A DNA stretch of 5,771 nt. Origin: Anaerolineae bacterium. Its GTDB lineage: Bacteria > Chloroflexota > Anaerolineae > SpSt-313. A program made the position numbers and the translations under genes. Numbering within the stretch: position 1 is the first letter of the stretch; every line of letters starts with the position of its first letter. This document shows positions 1-5,681 of the stretch, piece by piece. Under the pieces are notes generated by a model. The model was not told where the DNA came from. It was given only the letters and a program-made list of their open reading frames with translations, and ran no database searches. Location of the stretch: positions 1 through 5,771 of the forward strand of contig JAIMBM010000225.1 in NCBI GenBank assembly GCA_023511475.1, given 5' to 3'.

Positions 1-4
1 CCCC

Positions 5-901
5 GTGGCCGAGTTCGACCCCTCCCGGCGGCAGCTCTTGATCTCGGCGGCCGCGGGGGTCGTAGGCTTTGGCCTCACCCGCGTCAGCGCCGGTCAGCGC
101 GACGACCCCTTCCTGCTCCGCCCGCCTGGAGCGCAGGGCCTGGACTTTTATGCCAAGTGCGTGCGCTGCGGCCAATGCATCCAGGCCTGCCCCGACTCGG
201 CCCTGCAGATGACCCTGTTCGAGGCCGGGTGGGATGCGGCCTTTACACCGCGCCTCGTGCCGCGCAAGGGCTACTGCAGCTACAACTGCAACGCCTGCGG
301 CCAAATCTGCCCGTCGCAGGCCATCCCGCCCCTCCCGCTGGAGGTCAAGCGCAGGACGGTCATCGGCAACGCCTGGGTGAACCGTGAGACCTGCATCCGC
401 TGCATGCTCTGCGTGCCGGCCTGTCCGACCGCTGCCATCGAGAAGGTCATGGTCGGCGACACCGAGTATCCGCAGGTCGTCAGCGACCGCTGCATCGGCT
501 GCGGCACCTGTGAGTTCACCTGCCCGGTGCCCGGCGAGGCGGCGATCCGGGTCTACGCCCTCGGGCACGTCCCGCCCACGCCGCCGGCCGAGCCCGCGCC
601 GACGCCGACGCCCGCACCGACCCCGGCTCCGGGTGAGACGGCACCCGCGCCCACGCCGACACCCTCGGGTCCCGTGCCCAGCGACCAGCGCGCCTGGGTC
701 GACCGCAAGCAGTGCATCCGCTGCATGATGTGCGTCAAGGCCTGCCCGCAGGACGCCATCGCGGAGGCCGAGGACGCCGAGGAGACCAAGTGGCCGCAGG
801 TCGAAATCGCCAAGTGCATCGGCTGCGGCGAGTGCGTCAAGGTCTGCCCACGCGACCCCAAGGCCATCCAGCTCTACGATCCCGACAAGATCCCGAGCTA
901 G
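5..901 (+). CDS. Tat-exported polyferredoxin with six 4Fe-4S motifs (MauM/NapG-like)
   Basis: This is a probable electron-transfer protein acting outside the cytoplasmic membrane. The N-terminus has a twin-arginine signal (S7-R8-R9-Q-L-L, then a hydrophobic stretch to about residue 28), so it is likely exported folded with its clusters. Six cysteine sets are visible: C52/55/58/62, C91/95/98/102 (CxxxCxxCxxxC), C130/133/136/140, C163/166/169/173, C237/240/243/247 and C271/274/277/281, each ending in CP. The LRPP-GA segment at 38-43 and the following cysteines resemble MauM/NapG-type ferredoxins, which usually carry about four clusters. The last four motifs form two copies of a dicluster module (residues 123-184 and 230-291) joined by a Pro/Thr/Ala linker (185-229). 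The start is the GTG at position 5. Only four bases precede it, so no RBS can be judged and the true start could lie outside the window. The redox partner is not visible, and the enzyme complex it serves is unknown. Confidence 0.88.
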   Translation: MAEFDPSRRQLLISAAAGVVGFGLTRVSAGQRDDPFLLRPPGAQGLDFYAKCVRCGQCIQACPDSALQMTLFEAGWDAAFTPRLVPRKGYCSYNCNACGQICPSQAIPPLPLEVKRRTVIGNAWVNRETCIRCMLCVPACPTAAIEKVMVGDTEYPQVVSDRCIGCGTCEFTCPVPGEAAIRVYALGHVPPTPPAEPAPTPTPAPTPAPGETAPAPTPTPSGPVPSDQRAWVDRKQCIRCMMCVKACPQDAIAEAEDAEETKWPQVEIAKCIGCGECVKVCPRDPKAIQLYDPDKIPS

Positions 902-914
902 GGTCCTGACGGCG

Positions 915-955
915 CCCCCTTCCCTGCTGCAGTGGCGGGGAAGGGGGTCTTTTTT
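915..955 (+). terminator. Rho-independent terminator of the polyferredoxin gene
   Basis: A perfect 10-bp stem, CCCCCTTCCC (915-924) with GGGAAGGGGG (938-947), is followed at once by TCTTTTTT (948-955). The stem can extend inward through a T-G pair and further G-C pairs. It begins 13 bases after the TAG stop, so it closes the polyferredoxin transcript. The T-tract is only on the plus-strand side, so it would not serve the opposing gene. Confidence 0.9.
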
Positions 956-1159
956 GCTGGCAGGGGCCGAGGTTGGCTCGAGAGAGCGCCCCGTCCTGAC
1001 GCTGAAGCGGCGGGCGCGACACCTGCCATCCTGCGCCCGGACCCCGACCCCTCCCCAGGCGGAAGCCGCTGCGTCCGCCTCGGGGAGGGGGAAAGGGTTT
1101 GGGGGCGGACAGCCCTCTTCGCTCGCAGGGCGAGGGCATGGCCCATCGAGGGACCCCCA
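956..1159. other. Noncoding GC-rich spacer with palindromes
   Basis: No convincing gene is seen here. The short open frames have compositionally biased Pro/Arg/Gly translations and no recognisable motif. Two inverted repeats stand out. CCCCTCCCCAGGCGGA (1048-1063) pairs with 1074-1090 apart from one bulged C at 1081. GCCCTC (1112-1117) pairs with GAGGGC (1132-1137), with an alternative inner pairing CTCGC/GCGAG. Neither is followed by a T-run, so they do not look like intrinsic terminators. They may be dispersed intergenic repeats. Confidence 0.6.
1048..1090. repeat. Inverted repeat, 16-bp stem with one bulge
   Basis: The left arm 1048-1063 is complementary to 1074-1090 except for the unpaired C1081, with a 10-nt loop. 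The arms are G/C-rich and have no adjoining T-tract on either strand. The role is unknown; it could be a REP-like intergenic palindrome or an mRNA 3'-end structure. Confidence 0.7.
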
Positions 1160-1178
1160 CCCCTAACCCCGCCCCCGC
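1160..1178. repeat. Left arm of hairpin interrupted by the IS
   Basis: CCCCTAACCCCGCCCCCGC is the reverse complement, at 18 of 19 positions, of 2665-2683 on the far side of the IS. The single mismatch is A1166 against C2677. With the IS and one copy of GCCGCG removed, the two arms would form one stem with a 6-nt loop. The alternative is that these arms are extensions of the IS ends, but the 6 bases between arm and IS are direct rather than inverted copies, which argues against that. Confidence 0.7.
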
Positions 1179-1184
1179 GCCGCG
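1179..1184. repeat. Target-site duplication, left copy (GCCGCG)
   Basis: GCCGCG directly abuts the left IS end and recurs in the same orientation immediately after the right end (2659-2664). Six bases is shorter than the roughly 8-13 bp usually reported for IS4-family elements, and the motif is common in GC-rich DNA, so coincidence cannot be excluded. The precise position at both junctions favours a true duplication. Confidence 0.6.
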
Positions 1185-1214
1185 CTATGCGTTACCCATA
1201 AGTGGATGTCAAGT
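1185..1214 (+). repeat. IS left terminal inverted repeat (IRL)
   Basis: The outer block 1185-1203 and the inner block TGTCAAGT (1207-1214) are separated by GGA. The right end has the same two blocks with only one base (G2639) between them, so IRL is 30 nt and IRR 28 nt. This is the expected binding and cleavage site for the transposase. Read outward, the inner block contains a consensus -35 hexamer TTGACA. Confidence 0.8.
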
Positions 1215-1231
1215 GAGATTCATGCTACACT
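1203..1231 (+). promoter_or_regulatory. Candidate transposase promoter
   Basis: An extended -10 element, TG-C-TACACT (1223-1231), lies about 40 bases before the transposase start. A weak -35, TGGATG (1203-1208), sits 17 bases upstream and overlaps the inner part of IRL. Such overlap would let transposase bound at the end repress its own gene. That regulatory reading is inference; no RNA start is known. Confidence 0.4.
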
Positions 1232-1268
1232 CATGCTCCGTTGTCGGCCATCTGGAAATGAGTAGAGC

Positions 1269-2636
1269 GTGGAATCGTGGGCTGCAAAGGAGCTTGCGTA
1301 CGTTGATCTGGGGGACAAACGGCTCGAGGCGCGTTTGGTCCGCATCGTCGAGAGCTTGGCTGCGCATCCGACGGCCTCTGTCCCCGAGGCCAGTGGCAGT
1401 TGGGCGGCCACAAAGGCCACTTACCGCTTTTGGGACTCGCAACAGGTGAGTCCAGAGGCCATCCGGGCAGGACATCAGAAGGCGGTCGTGGAGCGAATCA
1501 TGCAGTATCCCATTGTGCTCCTCATCCAGGACACGACCGATCTCAACTTCACCCACCATCCGGCTACTAAGGGCCTGGGGTATCTGGACGTACCCACGCA
1601 GCGGGGGCTGAAGGCGCATTCTACCCTGGCGGCAACCGTCGAAGGCGTGCCGCTGGGCTTGGTTTATCAGGAAGTGTGGGCGCGTGACCCGGCACAGTTG
1701 GGGATTAGCAACCGGCGCAGCCAGCGCGAGACCAAGGAGAAAGAGAGTCAGCGCTGGTTGACAGCACTCGCAGCCAGCCAGGAGGCGATACCTGCGGGAA
1801 TAGTCACGGTGACCGTGGCCGACCGGGAGGCCGATTTCTATGATCTCTTCGCGGCGCCGCGGCGCCCAGAGGCGCATCTGCTCATTCGTGGTGCCCACAA
1901 CCGGTTGGTCAATCATGAAGCGCGCTACTTGTGGCAGGCCATCCGCCAGAGTCCTGTGCAGGGTCACTTCACTATCGAACTTGGCCGCAGGGAAGATCGG
2001 CCTGCACGAGCAGCGACGTTGGCGGTACGCTACCAAACGCTGGAGATACAGCCTCCCCGCAATCGCGCCGGGCGGCGGCGCCTGCCTGCGATCCCGGTGC
2101 AGGCGATCCTGGTGGAGGAAGTAAGCCCTCCCGAGGGTCAGCAGGCCATATGTTGGCTGTTGTTGACGACGTTGCCGGTGAGGAGTCTGTCCGACGCGAG
2201 GCGCGCGGTGTACTGGTACAGCCTGCGCTGGCTTGTGGAGCGCTACAGCTATGTCCTCAAGAGTGGTTGTCGGATTGAGGAACTGCAACTGGAGACCGCC
2301 GAGCGCCTGCAGCGTGCTCTGGCGACGTACGCGATTGTGGCTTGGCGGCTGCTGTGGCTCACGTATGAAGCCCGACGAAACCCTGAGACGCCTTGCGATG
2401 TCGTTCTGGAGGCGCATGAGTGGCAGGCCCTCTACTGCAAGATCCATAACACACCGCATCCGCCGTCGACGCCGCCAACCCTTCGGGAGGCGGTGGTGTG
2501 GATTGCGCGACTGGGTGGCTTCCTGGCGCGGCGACATGATGGCGACCCCGGAGTGCAGACGATCTGGCGTGGACTGCGCCGACTAGACGACATTGCTTCC
2601 ACCTGGCAACTCGCGCACCTCTCAGCCCCTACTTGA
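1269..2636 (+). CDS. IS4-family transposase, Tn5/IS50-like (DDE)
   Basis: This 455-residue cut-and-paste transposase is close in length to Tn5 transposase (476). The N-terminal part, with W4 and LGDKRL at 14-19 up to YRF at 52-54, matches the Tn5-type DNA-binding domain. The catalytic triad reads D88 (in QDTT), D185 (in ADREAD) and E324. E324 lies in the IS4-family signature Y317-x2-R320-x3-E324-x6-K331, with all four residues present and spaced correctly. The C-terminal WIARLGGF (411-418) also parallels Tn5. The start is GTG 1269, because an in-frame TAG lies two codons upstream (1263-1265). The ribosome binding site is weak (GGA at 1254-1256 or GAG just before), as often seen in IS genes. 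The TGA stop lies inside the right inverted repeat. No frameshift or missing catalytic residue is seen, so the enzyme is probably active. Confidence 0.95.
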   Translation: MESWAAKELAYVDLGDKRLEARLVRIVESLAAHPTASVPEASGSWAATKATYRFWDSQQVSPEAIRAGHQKAVVERIMQYPIVLLIQDTTDLNFTHHPATKGLGYLDVPTQRGLKAHSTLAATVEGVPLGLVYQEVWARDPAQLGISNRRSQRETKEKESQRWLTALAASQEAIPAGIVTVTVADREADFYDLFAAPRRPEAHLLIRGAHNRLVNHEARYLWQAIRQSPVQGHFTIELGRREDRPARAATLAVRYQTLEIQPPRNRAGRRRLPAIPVQAILVEEVSPPEGQQAICWLLLTTLPVRSLSDARRAVYWYSLRWLVERYSYVLKSGCRIEELQLETAERLQRALATYAIVAWRLLWLTYEARRNPETPCDVVLEAHEWQALYCKIHNTPHPPSTPPTLREAVVWIARLGGFLARRHDGDPGVQTIWRGLRRLDDIASTWQLAHLSAPT

Positions 2637-2658
2637 CAGACTTATGGGTAATGCATAG
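2631..2658 (+). repeat. IS right terminal inverted repeat (IRR)
   Basis: ACTTGACAG then ACTTATGGGTAATGCATAG is the reverse complement of IRL, with one substitution in the outer 19 bases and a 2-nt shorter gap. The transposase stop codon (2634-2636) lies within its inner block. It carries an outward-facing TTGACA at 2633-2638. Confidence 0.8.
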
Positions 2659-2664
2659 GCCGCG
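2659..2664. repeat. Target-site duplication, right copy (GCCGCG)
   Basis: This is a direct repeat of 1179-1184 lying immediately outside the right IS end. In the reconstructed uninterrupted site it forms the loop of the hairpin made by 1160-1178 and 2665-2683. Confidence 0.6.
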
Positions 2665-2683
2665 GCGGGGGCGGGGCTAGGGG
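2665..2683. repeat. Right arm of hairpin interrupted by the IS
   Basis: GCGGGGGCGGGGCTAGGGG pairs with 1160-1178 at 18 of 19 positions. The two arms are symmetric about the 6-bp duplication, which suggests a pre-existing stem-loop in the convergent intergenic region. Confidence 0.7.
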
Positions 2684-2687
2684 CAAC

Positions 2688-2719
2688 CCCTGCTCTGCCG
2701 CTCCAGCGGCAAAGCAGGG
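2688..2719. repeat. Near-perfect palindrome, 15-bp arms
   Basis: CCCTGCT-C-TGCCGCT (2688-2702) pairs with AGCGGCA-A-AGCAGGG (2705-2719) with a single central C/A mismatch and only CC between the arms. As RNA the inner pair would open to a 4-nt loop. No T-run follows on either strand. The function is unknown. Confidence 0.75.
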
Positions 2720-2726
2720 AAAGCGC

Positions 2727-2749
2727 CGAGGGGTGGGGGCAGCCCCTCG
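2727..2749. repeat. Inverted repeat CGAGGGG/CCCCTCG
   Basis: Seven-base arms (2727-2733 and 2743-2749) flank a G-rich loop. The segment 2730-2750 resembles the reverse complement of 1147-1164 on the other side of the IS (shared GGGGTGGGGG, then a CCCTCGA end), suggesting a dispersed intergenic repeat. Confidence 0.6.
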
Positions 2750-2953
2750 AAGAAGACACCGTCGCCTTCCTAAAGTTGCCGCGTATGGGGGGATAGGGCG
2801 AGGGGGTCCGAACACAGAGTCGTTGGGTGCCATCCTGGCCGCCGACAGACAGCGCACGCCTGTCGGCCCCTGAACCCAGGACCTTGAGGGGAGCCTGCCG
2901 TCCCGGGCCTGGCGTTGGCCGGCCCCATCCCCCGTGCCGGCCCGCGACCCCGG
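2750..2953. other. Noncoding 3' flank of the coiled-coil gene
   Basis: No gene is supported here. Two further inverted repeats are present: GCCGACAG (2841-2848) with CTGTCGGC (2860-2867), and GGCCGGC (2917-2923) with GCCGGCC (2936-2942). The second lies 12 bases beyond the stop of the minus-strand gene and could act at its mRNA 3' end, but there is no T-tract on the minus strand. A standard intrinsic terminator for that gene is therefore not visible. Confidence 0.55.
2917..2942 (-). terminator. Possible 3'-end hairpin of the coiled-coil gene (no U-tract)
   Basis: A 7-bp perfect stem GGCCGGC/GCCGGCC with a 12-nt loop lies just after the minus-strand stop codon. The downstream minus-strand bases are AACGCCAGG, without the T-run of an intrinsic terminator, so it may only stabilise the mRNA end or be incidental. 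Confidence 0.25.
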
Positions 2954-5599
2954 TCAGCCCGGCCGTCTCCCGGTCAGATAGCTGCTCACCCGGTCGATCA
3001 GCCGCTCGAGCTGGCCGGCCTGCTCAAGCTCTGTGAGCAGTTCGCGGATGTGTCCCTCGCGTGTTGTGACCCCCAGCCGCCCCCAGCGCCTTCCCATCGG
3101 CAGGCAGACCTGGTGCATGCCTTCGGGATCCTCCAGGAAGGCATAGCGGAGCAGCCGCACAAGAGCTGAGCGCGCCAGGTCGCCCGCCTCCCGGTACCGG
3201 CTGGAGGCCTCATCGAGGCGTCTGAGGTACGTCGATACGGTGCCACGCGGAACCGGACCTCGCAGCAACGCCTCGGCCTGCCGCCACGCCCGGTTTGAGC
3301 GCTCCCACTCCTCATCGACCACCTGCGGGTGCGGCGAGGCGAGCAGGCGGGGCAGGCTCTCCCGCAGCCGCAGCACCTTTCGGCGCTCCCTCGCCACGCC
3401 TAGCTCAGCCTGCCGCACCCTCTCGCGCTCCTCCCGGAACTGCCCCTCAGCGTGCGCCATCTGCTCCGCGAACTCTTCGGCGCTCTGCCTCAGGCTGAGG
3501 ATATGCGCGACCCTCGCGGGCGGGCGACGCACCGCCTGTACGAGCATCTCCCAGCGCTCGGCCAGCGGGCGGCTATCGATCTCGGTCAGCGGGGTGGCCT
3601 TGCTCAGGCGCTGGCTCAGCGGCTCCCAGCGCTCCCACAGTTCTGCTGCGCGCCGCTTGAGCACGGCCCTCTGTGCATCGAGTATCCGCTCATAGCTCAG
3701 CCTGTGCATGGCGAGCTGCTCCCGTATCCGGCGTATCCCCTGATCGCGGAGCCTGCGCAGCTCATGGCTGGCTGCGGAGCGAGCTTGCTCGGAGAGGTCA
3801 CGATAGGCTGCCATGATCTCTCTCCCGAGGGCGCGGACCTCTGCCGCCTCCTCGAGGTCGGGGGGCAACTCGCGGTCCGCCGCCTCCACCTCCTGCAGCT
3901 CGGTTACGAGGGCGGCCACGCCTTCCTGCACCTCTCGCTCCGCCGCCTGAGCCGCGACCAGCGCCGCGACCACCTGCTGGCCTTCACGCAGGAGCTCCTG
4001 CCACCGTCGCCCCATGGCCTCACACCGCTGGACCAGCTCTGCCCCCCCGGACTGCCTGGCCTGCCCACTCGCCAAGAGCTGACGGAGCTCCGAGGCCGCG
4101 GCCACGATCTGCGCGCGCTCCTGCGCATACCGCTCAAACCACCCTGGCTCGATCTGGGACCAGTTCGCCCTGTTGTAATCCTGTAGCTCAGTCCATGCGG
4201 CACAGACCCGACCGTGCTGCTCGTCAGAGGCTTCCAGCCGCCTCAGGATGTCCTGCACCCTGCCCCATTGCATCCGCCAGGAGCGCAGCTCTCCTAGAGC
4301 CTCCTCGTGCTCCCGCAGGCAGCCTCGGGCCAGGGTCTCCACCTCCCCGAGAAGGAAGACGGCCCGGCTGGTGTCTACGCCTCGGGCCCCTTCGGTCGCC
4401 CGCTGCCACAGCTCCTCGATCTGTCGGCACCGCTCCTCTGCACGCTCGACCGCCGCCGCCGTCAGATCGAGTACCGACGGACACTCGGCCTGCACCTGCG
4501 CGAGCTGCTCGCGGAGGGTCTCGATCCCTTCCCGGCACCGCGTAACCGCCCATCCGGCCTGCTGATCTGCCTCGACGAGCCGCGCGACCTGGCGCATGAG
4601 CGAGCGTGCCCGAGCCACGAGCGCCCACGCCTGGTTGGATACCTCGAGGTACGCCACTGTGTCGTGCCCGTCGTAGCGAGCGCGCAGCGCCTCACGCCCC
4701 GCCCTCAGGTCCCGCAGCGCCACGTCCAGGGCCTCCGCCAGAGGAGGTCTAAGCTGCGCCAGACCTGCCTCGACCTCGCGCTGCGCAGCGTCGAGCCTGT
4801 CCAACGCCCGGAGCGCCCGGTCGTGCATCCCGGCAACGCGCCCTGTCTGGGCATACAGGTCCGCCAGCCGCCCCAGGAGCTGTGGCCGCACAGCCTCTGC
4901 CTCCACGACCGCCTCGACAGCCTCCGAACCTCCTCCTGCGAGGCGGCCGGCCCACTCCAGCGCCACCGCCCTGACGCCCTCGGCCTCTGCGAGGAGCGGC
5001 TGCAGCCCTTCCGTCCCTCGCTCTTGCTCGGCGGCTATCTCCTCCATCAGCGCTTCCGCGAGGGCTTCCAGATCGATGTACTGCTCTCTCACCTCCACAG
5101 GCCTCCGGGCCAGGCGCTCCAACACGGCCTCGAGCTCATCGAGGAGCTGCTCAGCCCGGTCCAGGTCCTCCTGCAGGCCGCCGGCAAAGGCCAGTTCACC
5201 CCGCACCCTCACAAGGTCATGCCGGTAGCGCCCCGTCAACAGCGTCCGCAGGGCGAGCGGCGGGAAAGGTCCGGGCTCTATAGGGCGCACCTGTGCACGG
5301 ATGGCGTCGAGAAGCGCGCGGAGATCCGAGGAGAGGGCAACCGACCGCTCGTCGTCAGCCGCATAGGGCTGCGGGCGCACCCTGCCGGGCAGGCGCGGCT
5401 CGAGGGAGTCCAGACGTCGCCGCACGACGTCAAGCCGCCGGTACAGCTCCCGCTGGTTGGCGCGCAGGTCCCGCAGGCGCCGGCATCCCCTGCAAAGCAG
5501 GCGGTAGCTGCGGACCTGATAGAGGACATAGCCGAGGACGACGACCGTTGCCAACACCAGGGCTCCGGCCGCCGGTGAGACGAGTGCTGGCGACGCCAT
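2954..5599 (-). CDS. Membrane-anchored coiled-coil protein with EAD-like C-terminal domain
   Basis: I do not recognise a named family for this 881-residue protein. Residues about 12-29 form one hydrophobic helix (GALVLATVVVLGYVLYQV). The uncharged N-terminus and the Arg-rich segment after it (R30, R33, R37, R40, R41) predict N-out, C-in topology. Residues 40-70 and most of 130-810 are rich in Leu/Glu/Arg/Ala heptad-like helices with regularly placed Trp, as in coiled-coil or spectrin-like bundles. This layout recalls EzrA (about 570 residues), but no EzrA-specific motif was identified. No Walker A motif is seen, so it is not an SMC-type ATPase. Residues 811-881 look like a separate folded module similar to EAD/death-like adaptors. 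C36-x2-C39 lies just inside the membrane. The ATG start has a purine-rich RBS and a plausible promoter. It is convergent with the polyferredoxin gene. A scaffold or sensor role at the cytoplasmic face is inference. Confidence 0.85.
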   Translation of the reverse strand: MASPALVSPAAGALVLATVVVLGYVLYQVRSYRLLCRGCRRLRDLRANQRELYRRLDVVRRRLDSLEPRLPGRVRPQPYAADDERSVALSSDLRALLDAIRAQVRPIEPGPFPPLALRTLLTGRYRHDLVRVRGELAFAGGLQEDLDRAEQLLDELEAVLERLARRPVEVREQYIDLEALAEALMEEIAAEQERGTEGLQPLLAEAEGVRAVALEWAGRLAGGGSEAVEAVVEAEAVRPQLLGRLADLYAQTGRVAGMHDRALRALDRLDAAQREVEAGLAQLRPPLAEALDVALRDLRAGREALRARYDGHDTVAYLEVSNQAWALVARARSLMRQVARLVEADQQAGWAVTRCREGIETLREQLAQVQAECPSVLDLTAAAVERAEERCRQIEELWQRATEGARGVDTSRAVFLLGEVETLARGCLREHEEALGELRSWRMQWGRVQDILRRLEASDEQHGRVCAAWTELQDYNRANWSQIEPGWFERYAQERAQIVAAASELRQLLASGQARQSGGAELVQRCEAMGRRWQELLREGQQVVAALVAAQAAEREVQEGVAALVTELQEVEAADRELPPDLEEAAEVRALGREIMAAYRDLSEQARSAASHELRRLRDQGIRRIREQLAMHRLSYERILDAQRAVLKRRAAELWERWEPLSQRLSKATPLTEIDSRPLAERWEMLVQAVRRPPARVAHILSLRQSAEEFAEQMAHAEGQFREERERVRQAELGVARERRKVLRLRESLPRLLASPHPQVVDEEWERSNRAWRQAEALLRGPVPRGTVSTYLRRLDEASSRYREAGDLARSALVRLLRYAFLEDPEGMHQVCLPMGRRWGRLGVTTREGHIRELLTELEQAGQLERLIDRVSSYLTGRRPG
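2957..3169 (-). other. EAD-like (death-like) domain region of the coiled-coil protein
   Basis: Residues 811-881 follow the pattern I know from bacterial effector-associated domains: L813..LL816-817..AF820-821, then C832...G836..W839..L842, then T846, IRELL 851-855, and a closing helix G862-x-L864-x2-L867-I868, ending in RRP (878-880). Typical EADs read roughly LLxxAF..EL..LC..LG.dyenLpG..k..rarELv.yler.grl.eLv....RP. In those systems EADs bring an effector and a sensor together by homotypic contacts. The match is from memory of the family pattern, not a search, and the EAD subclass is not assigned. Confidence 0.5.
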
Positions 5600-5602
5600 T
5601 CG

Positions 5603-5614
5603 CCCTTCCCCCCT
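5603..5614 (-). promoter_or_regulatory. Ribosome binding site of the coiled-coil gene
   Basis: On the minus strand AGGGGGGAAGGG ends three bases before the ATG at 5599-5597. It offers Shine-Dalgarno-like GGGG and GAAGGG cores at a workable distance and supports this ATG as the start, placing the membrane helix right at the N-terminus. Confidence 0.65.
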
Positions 5615-5652
5615 GAATCGAGCCGGAATCGCGCCACCCCGGAACCTGCGCT

Positions 5653-5681
5653 AGTATACCCCAGAATCGGTAAGCACGCCA
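5653..5681 (-). promoter_or_regulatory. Candidate promoter of the coiled-coil gene
   Basis: On the minus strand a near-consensus -10, TATACT (complement of 5653-5658), lies in otherwise GC-rich DNA about 54 bases before the start codon. A poor -35, TGGCGT (complement of 5676-5681), sits 17 bases upstream. The -10 is the stronger evidence. The predicted leader is about 45-50 nt. Confidence 0.45.

Larger units (their letters stand above)
1185..2658 (+). mobile_element. Complete IS4-family (IS50/Tn5-like) insertion sequence
   Basis: This 1474-bp element has one transposase gene between imperfect terminal inverted repeats. The left end CTATGCGTTACCCATAAGT (1185-1203) matches the reverse complement of 2640-2658 with one mismatch. 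After a short gap of unequal length, TGTCAAGT (1207-1214) matches ACTTGACA (2631-2638). The size is close to that of IS50 (about 1.5 kb). A 6-bp direct repeat GCCGCG flanks it. By eye its base composition is less GC-rich than the DNA on either side, consistent with horizontal arrival. All parts needed for autonomous transposition appear intact. The exact outer boundary rests on the repeat alignment; ends a few bases further in, at TACCCATAAGT, are a less likely alternative. Confidence 0.88.

Noticed and set aside
557..691. Possible recent tandem-repeat expansion (slippage) in the CCGACGCC-rich stretch of the polyferredoxin gene
   Set aside because: The repeats are irregular at the DNA level and read as an in-frame Pro/Thr/Ala linker, a normal flexible spacer. 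There is no sign of a frameshift.
932..1201. Short plus-strand frames in the spacer before the IS
   Set aside because: They run through the terminator and palindromes, with Pro/Gly/Arg-biased translations, no RBS and no domain.
1209..2537. 442-codon open frame on the minus strand
   Set aside because: It lies wholly antisense to a transposase whose catalytic residues and Y-R-E-K signature are all in place. Its translation is Arg/Pro/Gln-rich without a recognisable domain.
956..2953. CRISPR array among the spaced palindromes
   Set aside because: The palindromes differ in sequence and spacing, and there is no constant repeat with regular unique spacers.
3452..4186. 244-codon open frame on the plus strand
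   Set aside because: It is another antisense shadow of the coiled-coil gene. The translation is low-complexity Leu/Pro/Arg with no motif.
4307..5578. 423-codon open frame on the plus strand
   Set aside because: It is antisense to the coiled-coil gene, which has coherent structure, an RBS and a promoter. Long antisense frames without stops are expected at this GC content.
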